Shown: positions 1 through 12,200 of the stretch, one piece after another
Position numbering within the stretch: the stretch's first letter is position 1
Layout of the letters: each line of letters starts with the position of its first letter
Assembly: GCA_013398055.1 (NCBI GenBank)
Contig: VZRS01014892.1
Span: forward strand, 98,316 to 162,315
From: Ifrita kowaldi
Lineage: Eukaryota > Chordata > Aves > Passeriformes > Cinclosomatidae
DNA length: 64,000 nt
Reading direction: 5' to 3'
Translations under genes and position numbers: made by a program
The notes under the pieces: generated by a model
Told to the model about the DNA's origin: nothing
Database searches by the model: none
Seen by the model: the letters and a program-made list of their open reading frames with translations, nothing else

Positions 1-1948
1 TGCTGCAATCCTGTAAGGGATTACATGCTATTCCTCCAACCCTATTTCTAACGATGCCTGCAGGCTTTAACTGCAATACAGCTGGCTAAAGGGAAGGAAG
101 AGATGAGCTGAGGTTTACACACCTTCCAATGCTAAGGGTGCTGAGCTGCCATCCTGCAGCTGAGAGCTATGCTGAGCACATCTGCTGTTCAGAAAGCACC
201 AAAAGTAGAAGAACTAAGAACGGCTTTGGCAAATGTTCTTTGTGGTTTTTTTTGTGATCAATGACATTCTTAAACACTGCCACATATTCATCTTTTCCTA
301 GAAATTATTTCTTTGCCTTGTCACCAGCTGCAAATTGCAGTAGCTTGAGTCATTGGCTAAGAGATCCCAATTTTCTTTCTTGAACATACGGCAGTTGGAC
401 ATTTAAAGGAAACTGTCTGGAATGATTCATTATAAACAGAAGTTTACAATTTTCTCTAGAATGTAATTTACGACAAACATTTTTACAGACACGAAGTAAA
501 TGCCTTGTTGTGTAGAGAAAGCACAAGTACGCCGTTTTCCCAGAAGCTCTGTTAAAATAAGCATTAGTGTCAGCAGCCCACCCAACATCACTTCTGAGCA
601 AAATACAATCATTATCTGCCCCATTTTGAGCACTTTCAGCTACAGATGATGCTGTTTTTGAAAGCAGTCATGAGCACACCGTTACGCAACAAGTCCTCCT
701 AACTGACGTCTGTGGTGCCCTGTACCTCACATCTTGTCAGACATTTCTCAGAACACTTCAGATTAGAGGGGATGCTTATGAAAAATGCTGTACTAGACGA
801 GTTATAACAATAGCACTTCAAAGAAATGACTGGTATTTGCTACATTTTTTCCCAAGAAACACATGTTAAGATAATCCTCTTTGTAGAAGAAACAAAACTA
901 AGTATTCGCTATTTATGTGCTCCATAAAATTCCAAGTCCACAATCATACTGAGTAATGGGCTAAATCTAGATCTTATTCAAGCTTACCATGATTTTCAAA
1001 AGAAAATGACAACCACTGGCTCGTATTTACACCAGTGGGAATAAAGACAGCATTTAAGTACTCTTGGTGAAATGAATACTTTTTCACAATGACCACTGTT
1101 AATAAACTTTTTAAGTACTAGCAAAGCATATGTAGGTATATGCTCATAAAATCACTACACAGAAATAAGCCCAATATATGTTTCTGGGGTTTTTTTAAAT
1201 GTATTTTTTCCATATTATATTTAGAAGGCATCAGTGCTCGATACTATTTCTTGAGAGGTGGAAGAGGGAGAGAAATATGCTGCAACTGCTGTGAATGTCA
1301 CCAAAAGAACCCAGAAACTGATCAGTCCAGAGGACTTCCACTGAGTCTATTGAACACTTTGTTTGTGATGCCTATTTAATTCAGTAGTGAATGACACCAG
1401 CTAAAATACACGGCAACTCACAGCTCTGGATTATCTTTCACAAGACAAAGTTCATTAAGACCAAGACCTGAAAACAGAAAGCAAAACACACAGAAAAAGA
1501 AATCAAAATTCCAGAATCTGCGCATCTCCACTACTTTTGCACTTCCCTAATGACGTGCAAGAGAACAGGAAGCCTATTAAGAAAGGCCTTGCATGTTTGT
1601 CTTTCAAATAGCCACACAGCTGTAAAAACTGCTGCTGTCCTTCCTTGAGATGATCCTAAGTTTCAGTGGGTGGTCTGAGCAGCACAGGGATGGACATGTC
1701 ACGCTACAATGCGGCAGTGGGTAAATACAGAACAGGGTATAGTAAGGATGATCAGGATCTCTGCACTACATTTTTGAAAAACCAGAACCTTCCGCAAGTG
1801 TGCTCACAGACAGAAAGTTAAGCCGTTTTATGCAGAGCTCATCTGCCCTCCCACCCTCTGCGAAACAATGTTTTCATTAAAAAATGACATAAAACTAAAC
1901 CATATGGGACTCTTCAGTCACATTTCACTTCCACTCTGACACTTTAGG
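1..1948 (-). other. PALM2AKAP2: Intron downstream of the AKAP2 exon (partial)
   Basis: This stretch follows the splice donor of the large exon on the minus strand, so it is intron as far as the window goes. I looked on the minus strand for the conserved AKAP2 C-terminal exons (the block around LMQTLMEDYETHK in the human protein) and did not see them, so they should lie left of the window. The region is AT-rich with short T and A runs. It has no open frame with recognisable similarity and no clear transposable element. Confidence 0.75.
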
Positions 1949-1958
1949 CTCTTACCTG
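1949..1958 (-). other. PALM2AKAP2: Splice donor of the AKAP2 exon
   Basis: Read on the minus strand, the sequence is CCAG followed by GTAAGAG, a near-consensus 5' splice site, with the last exon base at 1956. The reading frame leaves the exon after one base of a glycine codon (phase 1). This matches the family, where ...KTAPGK continues into the next exon. Past this point the open frame runs only about ten more codons, with no family resemblance, to a stop at 1918-1920. That is expected for intron read-through. Confidence 0.9.
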
Positions 1959-4350
1959 GTGCAGTTTTGTAAGACACGGTTCTGGTGGGCATGGGTGGTG
2001 CGCTCTTTGTAACAGGGCTTGGTGCCATTTGCAGACCCTGCCGCTGCCTCTTCAGCTCCTCTTCTCGTTCCTGGGCAGCTCTGATCTCTTCTTCTATCAT
2101 CGACAAAGTCCGCTGTTTCCTTGACCGTAGCTTGAAAGGGCCCACGGTCACTTCAGGCTCCTGTGTGGCCAGGATGGAGGCGGTGCTCCTAAGCTCAGCT
2201 GCCTCTGAATACTTGCTGAAATAGCTGACTTCATGCCTGTTTTCCTCCACAAGGAATGGCTGGCTGGCTGAGTACATGGGTGACTGCTGCAAATTCTTCC
2301 CTTCCCTGAGTCCTGAGTCTTCCTCTTTTGAAGTCTTTGGTATGATGTCCCTTTTTTCTTGAACTGGTGAAGACACCTGGGGCGGCTCAAACATTGGGTT
2401 CTGATGCTCCCTGGAGGCTGGAGCAGGCCCAGTGCCAGCTGGCTGCTCTTTGGCCGAGACCTCTTTCTCTGCTGGGATTTCTTCTTCCTTGCAGTTTCCT
2501 TTATCCGCCTGCTCAGCTATGGCTTGTTGGATGGCGTTTTGAACCAGCAGGCCAGCGTGGTACTCCAGCTGGTCGTCCATCAGCATGGAGTCTGCCAAGG
2601 CAGAGGAGGGCGAATCACAGCCTGGGTCACTGAAAGACTTGGAGATGCCTTCAGCCCTGCATTCTGCCGGAGTGTCAGCCTGTGGGGTCTGCGGCAGGGA
2701 GAAATCCGCCAGAGAACTTTCCTGCAGGGCGCTCATGGTCTCATTGGAGGCACCACTGTCACTTATATTATCCATGCTGAAGTCATTGGAAAGGGTCTCC
2801 AAGACGGTGGTATCCTGAGACCTGACAGACAAGTCATCCAAACCAGAGTCAAGCTCCTCTGGAGGGGAAGAGGCGCTGCCTGACTTTGGGAACTGGTCTA
2901 GAATTGCCTGTCCATCATCCTTCACCACTGTGAAGACTGCCCTTGCACTCATGAATTCTCCATCCTCTGCCCACAGCTTTGAAGCTGGTCCAGCTCTGGG
3001 GCTATCACTGCAAGGTAACTCTCTTGCTGTGTCAGCTGTGACAGTCTGAGTGCTTTTGTCATCTTCTGAGCTACAGGAGACTTTCTGTGCTTTGACAACT
3101 GGGACACTGTTACCCTCAAGCTGTCCAGTTTGCCCACACACTGAAACAGGTCTTGTCACAGAGGACATTGGCCTGTCCACCTGTGGAGAATTGAGGCTTT
3201 TGTAGAAGGGCTTGATGGAGAACATTTTGGGTGTTCCTGACCGCCTTGGCGGGGCCTGACCCTGAGTTGGACTTGAATGCTCCATCTGCTGGAACTGCTT
3301 CCTGGCAGCCAAGAAGTCAATCTGCTCTGTGACAATATCTTCTTTCTTGATATTCACTGGCTCTGGGGGTACAAAGGAGCAGCTGACCTGTTTGGGGGAT
3401 GTCGGTGTTGCACCTTGCTGCTGCTGCTGCCTCTCCTTGCGCTCCTTGTATTTCTTGTGAGACTCCAGATGCTCTTCATCCAGTTGATCCTCCAGGGGCT
3501 TCTCCTGAGGAGGGTTCCACCATTTGGCAGCAATGTTGGGGTTTTTCTTGACAGCCTGGCTTTTAATGAGTTCCCTTCTTTCCTTTTCAAGTTCCATCAT
3601 TTCTTCTGATGGTCGCACTTTGCGGACTCTGTATTTTTCCTTCTCTTCCTCATCTTCAAAGAGCTTTGAGGGCTTTTTCTCTTCATGAAAGGCTCGCAGT
3701 TCAAATTTTGCCTCTTTCCTAAGGGTTGTAAGAGTTGTTTCTCCATCCTTAGATGATCTTCTAGAACTGTTTGAAGAAGTGGGACTTCCTGGCACCTTCA
3801 GACTCTCCCTAGTGTCTTCTTTCAGTCCACCCAAGGAATGGCCATTAGATTTCAGGTTCTCATCTGTTATACTAGCTTCACATGGCTCAACTTCCAAGGA
3901 TGCCTGCTTGTCTGCTACATTTTCTTCCCTTCCACTGGATACTGACTCTTTATTGACATTAGCAGATGCTCCTGAGCCATCCATAATGGAGACTGCACTT
4001 GGTTCAGGGGAGGATGTCCCATTAAATGTACTGTCTGCAGCAGAATCACAACAGTTTGCCTCCAGCACTTCATCTAGGTATCTGATCTCTTTAGCAACTT
4101 CACTGTCCAGGGATTCATGCCTGTCCCTAAGTCCATTTCGGCTGGAAGCAGGGGAAAAGAAGTGGGTTGGATTGTCTATGGGATGTGGTGAAGCCACTGT
4201 GGTGATGCTTTTGTGTTCAGAAACTGGAACTTCAATTTCCATTTTCTCTTCCTTTGTAGCAAGCACAGTAGCTGGCTCCAAGAAATTGGCACAGTTTTGG
4301 TCTCTGTTTTTTCTTAACCTGATGTCATCCTCAGGGATTCTGGAAGATTT
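1956..4350 (-). CDS. PALM2AKAP2: A-kinase anchoring protein 2 large coding exon (partial gene)
   Basis: This single exon encodes 798 residues plus one base, read right to left. AKAP2 (AKAP-KL) binds type II PKA regulatory subunits and associates with actin and membrane sites, placing cAMP signalling locally. The recognisable blocks, numbered from the ATG at 4240-4242, are: MEIEV at the start; EIRYLDEVLEANCCDS near residues 52-67; a lysine/glutamate-rich block with AAKWWNPPQEK near 238-248; five glutamines near 272-276; SKLWAEDGEF near 421-430; a serine/aspartate-rich stretch with SVRSQDTTVLETLSNDFSMD near 472-491; the RII-binding helix at 559-581; and a charged helix with FKLRSRKQR near 703-711. 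The frame is open back to the splice acceptor, adding 36 codons before that ATG, including PEDDIRLRK and FLEPAT. These resemble the PALM2-AKAP2 junction peptide. Human AKAP2 is about 860 residues, so roughly the last 95 should lie left of the window. The glutamine run appears shorter than in human. No frameshift or internal stop is present. Confidence 0.96.
2500..2568 (-). other. PALM2AKAP2: RII-binding amphipathic helix (PKA anchoring site)
   Basis: The encoded peptide runs from LEYHAGLL through VQNAIQQAIAEQ to ADK. Small and large hydrophobic residues (L, A, L, V, A, I, A, I) recur every three to four positions, with polar residues opposite, as in AKAP helices that dock on the RII dimerisation domain. 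From memory, the human AKAP2 helix differs at only a couple of positions in this stretch. The anchoring function therefore looks intact. Confidence 0.92.
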
Positions 4351-4371
4351 CTAAAATAAAAGAGAGCAAAA
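4351..4371 (-). other. PALM2AKAP2: Splice acceptor of the AKAP2 exon
   Basis: Read on the minus strand, a pyrimidine-rich tract (TTTTGCTCTCTTTTATTTTAG) ends in AG, with the exon beginning AAATCTTCC at 4350. Taking this as the boundary gives a phase-0 start that stays open for 36 codons into the AKAP2 methionine. That is what an exon joined in frame to upstream paralemmin exons needs. In AKAP2-only transcripts the same acceptor would join a non-coding first exon, and translation would start at the ATG at 4240-4242. Confidence 0.9.
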
Positions 4372-7300
4372 TTATGATGAAGTCTTAAAAAAAGAACCCC
4401 TAATTTTTTGCAGAGCAAACACCATCTGGAAAACAAATCCTAGCACTTCTTAAACTTGAGATTAAAGCATTCCCTCAGACCGTGGGAAAGTAAGGCAAGC
4501 CATTAACACAAAAAATAGGAAGTTACCTTACCATATGCTGGAAAAGGTACTAAAACAACAACAAACTTTCATTTAAGAATCTCCCATTCGCTTACCATCC
4601 TCCCTTTGTCATTATTTCATGCCCATATCTTGGTCTGTGACTAGGAGTAAGCTTTGAATTTCTAAGTTAACAGTAACTTGGCAGTTTAGATTCTTCAAAG
4701 ATTTGCACACAACACCTATCATCTTGGTACCCTAAAAATGCTTTCCACACCTAAAGGAAATCCCATAATGCTTCTACAGATGAAAAGTATTACTGCCAGT
4801 TCTTTGCAGAAACAGATGCTAATGTGCAGAAAGAGTCAGTGATTCACACAAGTTAGGAAAAAGGATGTGGCAACGGCAGGGAATGTTCAATTCTCAGTGG
4901 CTCAATCCCGGTCATCAAGCATGGAGTAGAATTATATGGTGCTCTAAAGACATGGGGTCTTTCTCCATCCCACATGGAAACCCACACACATCTGCACTTG
5001 GGAGACATCTGCAACTCCCACAGCATGAAGAACACCACAAGGAGCATGACAGGGACCGCAGGCATGGTCTCCTCCCTCCCACTTCTTTGATCTGTAGTGC
5101 AGAAGTACTGGAGTCATGCTTCTCCCTGACGTCTTACCTCTGGTCACAAGGAGGTTATTGAAAGAAATACTATTTATGCTCATATTCAGGCACATTTTAC
5201 TGGTCAAGCAGCCTAATGAACTTCCTGTGAGTAAAGTCTGAGTGAACTTCTGATTAAGCTGGTAGCACATCAATTAACTTCTCAATAATTCTATACTGCT
5301 AAAAGGCAAAACCAATCCAAAACACCAAAAATAAAGACGACATTTTAAACATGGTTCTTCAAAAAAGCACTTGCTAACTCTTGCTAACTTCCTAAATCAT
5401 GAAAACCAAAAGTGATACCTTATTCACTTTGACTCGCCTTTTAAAATAGAAAGGTGGTATCTGAGGTCTCTGTCTTGCTTTCCTTATGTGTTTCTATGTG
5501 TGAGGCAGGGCTATGGAAGCAAATGGCAATGATCAAACCCCGTGAACTCAATGGCTACCAAAAAGAACACCATTGTCTGGTGGTCACCCCCGCCTGGCTG
5601 TCCCTTATCCAGCATGCTATCAATACACACTTCAGCAGAAGATGACCACCAAGGAGCACAATGGCACTTACCGGGGACCTGAACAACCACATTGCCGCTG
5701 GATTTACATAGGCAAACGCATTTGACACACCTTAAAAAATTACAGCCAGTCGCCCAGAAGAGCTCTTTCTAAAAACATTCTGAAGAGTTTTCTGTCTAAT
5801 TATGTAGTTGTACACAATTGAGGACAATGCTGGCTTCAGCCATTAGATATTTTCTTCTTAATTGTGCTTAAACATTGGAAACAAATCTTTAAAAACAAAC
5901 AAACTGCTTTTGTCTATATATTTTATTTGACAAACTTCACTGGTTTTACTCTCTTCACTTCTTCATTTTCTGCTGAACTTAGAAATACTCCAGCTGAAGT
6001 TTCTAGCAGTTTTTTTCTTAAAGCATATTGTATTTTTCATCATTTAAATATCTAAACGTGGCCAGTTTCTTCTTTACTCCTATTAATGATATATTCAAGA
6101 CATCAGATGTTCTGCACACAGAGTGAGTATAAAAAGTGCTTACTTTTTCAAGCAGACATAGATGGAATGAAAAAATCATAGATAAAGGTTTCTTTTAACC
6201 TGAAAGGGCAAGAACTGCTTTTGATTTGCTGGCAGAGCTCCATGTACACAATAGGTACTCAGGTGACAGGATTTAAGAGTGCAATACCTGTTTGATATTT
6301 GGGGTTACATCTTCCCTGCTTGACTTGCTGGTACAAAAAGGAGTATGCAGGCACCTAGAGCAGTCTGTGCAAAGTGCAGGACTGATAGCTGTCCCCTTTC
6401 ACACAAACCACAGGTATGCAATTATGGTCCCACTAATATTTGCTTCTAATCAGACAGATCAAAGCCACCAGCAACATTGGTAGCTAAACACGTGTCCTCT
6501 GCAGCCACAAGTACATATCCTGAATGGACACAGAAAATCATTTAATGAAGATGTGTTCTCCTGCCACTGAAACACATCTCCCTGCAGAGCCAAACCAGAG
6601 CTGAAGGGCCCCCTGCACACCTGGAGCTGGGAATACACCTGATTGTCCCAGAGACCGCAGCCACTAAAGCATGTCTATCTCCACCACTTCTCTAATGTGT
6701 GAACCACTCCAGTTCACATTGTATTTGGATATTCAAGCTCAGTAACAGAACCACAGGTGCAGTGTTTTGCCTAAATCTCTCAGCAAGTAAGAGCCCATCC
6801 TCTCACCATAGCTGCAACCCACAGCTCACAATTAAGGCACATGCACTTAACAGTCTAATCAGGGCGTGCATTTGTTACAGCATGTAATTCTGGAAGTGCA
6901 TGTGTCTATGCAATTAGTGTGGCACATGTAATTATGTAGCAAAACAGACAATTACGCAGCAAAACCTATGAGGAAACATTGCTTCTTATTGGAGGAGCCT
7001 TTCTGTGCTAGGCAGTAGTAATTGAGCATGAAGAAGGACTCCCAGCATGGCAGAGAAGCCAGTGAGGCTTGCTAAGAGAGGGAAAAAAAAGTTTTAAAAG
7101 AACAACCCCTTTTTTTCCCTCAAAACATTCTGGAAGAATCTGGGGACAACTTTGTGAGGTCATGGCAATGAAGAGTATGTTCCAGACACTGCTGTGAGGA
7201 GCAGAAATCAATCTACTGATAAATTACTTGAAGAAGAGAACTGAGATAACTAAGGACAGAAGAAGATGACAGAACAAAGCTTTCCGAGACAATCCAGGCC

Positions 7301-9250
7301 ACAGCACCTGCCCAGGATAACTGACCGGGTGTGGGAAAATGGCACATATTGGGATGAGCCATCACGGGTGGGAGGCGGTTTGGAGGAGGGGGGCAGTGGG
7401 AGGCACACAGATCCCCTGCCTCAGCTGTTTGGCAGAAAGAGGCGAGCTTTCCAGGGGGCTGCTTTTGCTCCTCGGTGATAAGCCTGTACCAGCAGCTTTG
7501 TATTTGCCGCCTACAGGGAGGAGGCTTTTCAAAGCCTGCACCATCACAAAGACCTGTGAATGGGAAAAAGGCTGCATTCAAACCGAATTGTAGTCAGCAA
7601 GACGGCATTCACAGTGATGCCCTTAAACTGCTCATCTAGATCCAGATTTTCCAGAAGTTGCTGTTACATTTACACAATCTCTGAATGTGCATTCATTTCT
7701 GTCTAAGCCAAGATGCAACAGGGCAATCAGTGTCACTTCTACAATGCTGCTGCACTTTAGTAAACTACAGTTATTAGCAGCTTAGAAAATTATTAGCATA
7801 TTTTCTCTTTGGCTGAATTGTTCATCTACAAAAGTGTAAGTGTTTGGGCAATCAGCTCTTTTAGAAGGAAAAAAATGTGGGTGTGCTACTAGTAAAACCC
7901 AGCAAACGTGCTGCCAGTGCCTTCCTTTGTTTGATGCAGCACAAAATGCCTACGGAAACAAGTGGGAGGCAATCCCTCTGAGCCAGATCGACATTCTTCT
8001 GAAGCATCAGTGGCAGTGGTGGGAAGGGAGAGGAAAGGATTGAACAACTAAGAAGCTTCATGGTTTAAGAAAATCCGAAAGTTTCCTCATTGTGGGCTTC
8101 TACAGTAACTCCAGCCAAGTTTCAATACAGCTTTTGATGCTGTTGGTCTCCTGGCTTTGGTAGCGTTGTCAACCTTCCATTTCTTCGGCTTTCATATTCT
8201 TTTGGAGATGCCCTGTACTTCAATTGCTCCTCCTCCCGTTGCTTCAGCACTGAACCAGTGTTTTGTTCATCCCTTTCCACTCTTCTCTTGGATTTGACTA
8301 TTGGGCCCACCACACATCAAGCAGTTTTAGTAATAAAACCTCATTTGCAGATGGCTGACTGGCTAATCCATACTTCCTTGCTGATGTCAGTCATCTTCTC
8401 CCTCTTCACCTACTGTCTTGGCCTGCCTCTCTGATCTCTTATTTCCAAATAAGAAGGAAGCAAATGATGGATTTGTTAGAAGGCTGACTCTGGCAAACTT
8501 TCAAGAGAGCAGCTGCTTTCATTCACCTCACCCTTTTGAAGAACACAGCCACCACCTGCATAACAGATGGAGCCAATCCCAAACACCACAAAGACACAAA
8601 AGTCAGCTGAACCTCTGTGCTTCCAGACAGCCACCCTGTCCAGAGACAAAACTCCTAGCCAGCACAGGTATTGCTCCGTGCTTGCTAGGGACGGTAAGCC
8701 TTTGCAGAACTCATTTTCCTCAGAAGGATGGTAGGACATGAAGTGCTGCAGTTCTTCATGAACCAGAAAAGCTACAGCTGTAAATGGTGATAGCACCCAT
8801 CCCTCACAGCTCATGTTCCCTACCACAGAACAAGTGCTCAGACGGGTGCCACCATCCCACCCCATGCCAGGCGGGAACGACAGCCCAAACCACTGCAGCA
8901 GCTCTTGTCTCACAATGGCTCCTGCACTCCCTCCCTCCTGTAGCAAGGTCTCATGGGGCGGCTGCCGCCCCATACACCTCCAAAAATGTGGTGATCCCTG
9001 GCTGACACTGGAGGGCCAAGAACGTGCCAGTGAGAGCCTTTGCACAAAGCAGTCTGAAGAAATGAGCCAAACATTTGTGTTATGGAAACTTCCTATTTGA
9101 GTGAGCTAAGAGAAAGCAGTAGCTGGAAAAAAAATGTTCAGAAACATCCTAGAAATGGGATGGGGAAAGAGGGGTGAAGATGATGATGTGGAACTCAAGG
9201 AAAGAAAGGGTTTCTACCCACATTACCTACAGAAACCATACATTTTCATT
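4372..9250. other. Non-coding, probably intron; no recognisable element
   Basis: Only short open frames with no family similarity are present on either strand. A moderately GC-rich patch lies near 7,300-7,500. I saw no splice-flanked reading frame resembling paralemmin exons and no clear repeat. The stretch around 6,740-6,850 is faintly SINE-like but too diverged to call. Confidence 0.6.
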
Positions 9251-9299
9251 AAAAAACCCAAACCAAAACACAAAAAACCCCAAAATCCAAACCCAAAGT
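9251..9299. repeat. A/C-rich low-complexity tract
   Basis: About 50 bases are made almost wholly of A runs broken by CC or CCC (patterns such as AAAAAACCCA and CCAAACCC), with one G and very few T. Strand asymmetry of this kind is common low-complexity DNA in avian introns. It is purine/pyrimidine-mixed rather than a microsatellite with a fixed unit. Confidence 0.85.
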
Positions 9300-12200
9300 A
9301 TTGTCTTCTTCCTCCTGTGTGAAAGGGTCTCCCTTTTTCATACAGTATTTTATACTGATATCTAAAGGTATTTAAACCACTAAGGGAAGTGTTGTCCAAA
9401 AAATTCACAACTTTTCAGTTAATGAAATAAAACTCAAGTTTCAGAAAAAAAAAATTCTGAAATCCTGTTGCCAAATTTTGAATTTAAGACATGTCAGGCA
9501 CATGCTGACACTACCTCGAATAATTCCACTCACAATCCTACTTGCACACATAAAGCAAAACCTGGCCTGTGCCTCCCACAGTACATTACACAGCGTCTTC
9601 AATTCAAAGACCGAAACAGTATCTGGTTACTAAAATGTGTTAGTGTTGAGTGTCACAGCGACATTCTCCTCAAGGAGCTCTCTACACTCTTCTGTGACTT
9701 TTCTGAGGGAGCCAGACAGTACAATATTTTCTTTATGAAATGCTGGTTTGTCTCCTGAACACTTCAGAAATCACAACAGTACATTCTAAAAAAAAAATGC
9801 AGCTTCATACTACCTTGCCTAAGAAGCAGTGAGGGGCTCTTTTGGAATACCGACAGTAATAAGAGACGTGGGGATACAGTGCCAAAAAAAGTGCTTACTT
9901 GGCGAGCTTGCTGTGTGACACTTTTTATGTGGTTTTCCTACTTCCTTTTTTCATCTGTTTTAGCAAAGAAGTTGTGATTGCATTCATTCAGAAAACACGT
10001 GAAAGGCTTTTCAATATTCTTTTCATTCCATCTGAGCCAAAGGCTTCAGCTTCCCCATGTGATACATTAGAAAGCTCTTTTATCAAATCAAACTCCAATC
10101 TTCTTTTGCTGCTGTAATAAATTAAAGAGGGATACAAATGGCCCGAGAATTATGAATACTTTAATGATAAACATATACTGTGTGACAGGATATTTTAATG
10201 ATGAAGACATATTCAACTGACACTGTATTTTTCCATATGTATCTCCAGTATTTTTTGTGCCCTCAATAACAAATAGGTGAAGTTTTCCTGGGTAAGTCAG
10301 TATTCAAAGCTGTAATAAACCTTACTATTTCCTACTAATTCCAGGGTACATAAATTGAAGGCGTTTTCTACAGGTAGGAAACCACCTGATCTTGTATACC
10401 AGTTATTTTCTCTTGCTTCCTAGAAACACAGATCTGGTCCCTCCATGAAGAATTTGCAACCCTAATAACTAGATTTCAACTACTGCTACAGCAGCAAGAA
10501 AATAAAGTGTCTTCCTTCTTTAATGCCTGCACAGCTGATGTAAAAAAGCAACAATAAAACACTACGTTCTTTCTACAAAACATTTTAATTCCTGTGAAGA
10601 ACTTTAACTGCATGAAGCACCTGTATGGACAAAGGGATATAAACAGAAATTAATACTTAGGGACAAAAGGCTGCTAACTGCTGAGTGAAAGGAAATACCA
10701 CCTCTGATAAAGAAAAAACAATGCAGAGTTTATTAGAGTATGATGGGTATGCAGGTGGAAGTGGGGAAAGCAATATATATTCAAGTGGTGTAGACACAGA
10801 TACTACTCTGTGTGGGGCTGGTTAGCTTTGCTATGAAATCTCTGTTCAGTTTTACATAATCAAGATGCAAATCTGAAATTACAGGAAGTTGTGATTAAAC
10901 TCTCATTCAGAAAGTGCAGCACTGTTTGGTGCTGCCACACTCCACACTCACACCCCATTTTCTATCAGCTGCACAGAGGAAGAACCAGGAACTTGAAGAA
11001 CCCAAGAGATCAGTAAACTGGTGATGATTTCAGGTACCAGAATCTGAATTCAAAAGGCCATTCTCCTATTCTCTGCACTGTTGGCTTCTTGTAATGTAGG
11101 TCAGCCTGAAAGTGCAACTGAATTAGAGCAGTAAATGCGTGCATAAGAACGCATTTCATCCAGAAAAATGTGTTTTTATCATCACTCTCATCAGTTCAAA
11201 TCCCACTTCTGATGCTCCTTTCACTTCCAAAATTATTTCTACCTCAAATTAAAATGCACCACCAAGTATTATTATTTCTCATGCTGCTTCATGCAGTTCC
11301 CTAGGACAGAAAGGACAGTACAATCCCATGTGCAGGCATGAGAAACAAACCAATGCTGCCGAGGAACAGCACTGGACTCAAGGTCAATAAAAACCATGTT
11401 AGAGTGTTAATCAAGCGCACCACCACAGATGGTTAGTACTTTTTAACTTTGTTACAGATTTTTCCTAAGGTTTATTTTTCCATGGCTTGTCTCTGAAATC
11501 TGCTTTTGCTGAAACAAGATTGAATTCCAACAGCTGGGATACTTGATTTAAAGAGGTTGTGGTGCTAAGTCACTTAAAATGGTAAATTTGATCTCATGAA
11601 GCAGCCTCCAACGCTGCCTAAGGAAGCGCAAGGGTTTGGGGGAGAAATAAAGAGCATCCCATCCAACTAACACATAAAGAACATCACACAATTAGAAAAC
11701 TGTCCACTACCTGGCAGGGAATTCAATACATGACACAGTTCTTAAGGAACAGAAGGAGAATTTCTTCTTCACAACTGAAGGCCACAGATGAGGTCCTGTA
11801 CCATGGCACTTACAGAGTCCACTTGGGTAGGCTTCCCCTCAGCTGGTGCTGGTGGAGCTGAACTAAGGGCTCTGCTCTTAGTAGCACTCTCTCACACTCA
11901 GCCCCTGGTTTGATGTTACATGAAAGAGGAGAAATCCCAGCTGAATAAGGACAGAAAAACGTTCAGCTTAACAGAGTGCCTAATACAGATACTGAGTTGA
12001 GCAGAACACGACTTCCGAATGTATGCATGAAAAATCAGTTTCACAAAACGCTGCAGTCGAAATCTGCCCTGCACATGTCGAGGATGGAACAATTGCTCTG
12101 ATAAAGCATGATCTGATCCCAGTGGGGAGGGGAAAGGACGCTAAACTAAGCCTTGCTCTTAATACTCTCTAACCCATCTAGATAATGTCAGCACAAGGAA

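Noticed and set aside
1918..1955. Continuation of the AKAP2 frame to a stop at 1918-1920
   Set aside because: The residues after KTAPG have no family similarity, and a strong splice donor sits at 1955/1956, so this is intron read-through and not the true C-terminus.
2404..2883. 159-codon open frame antisense to the AKAP2 exon
   Set aside because: It mirrors the codon composition of the real coding exon on the other strand and resembles no protein family. The same applies to the plus-strand frames at 3277-3609 and 3779-4354.
4243..4281. A start at the TTG codon at 4279-4281
   Set aside because: TTG is not a plausible start for a vertebrate nuclear gene here. The frame continues upstream to the acceptor, and the conserved AKAP2-only start is the ATG at 4240-4242.
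6741..6850. Possible reverse MIR-like fragment
   Set aside because: Only a few scattered words match, which is less than for the weak 17.4-kb call.
8476..9045. 189-codon minus-strand frame
   Set aside because: It starts at GTG rather than ATG, has no domain, and the plus strand is also open there.
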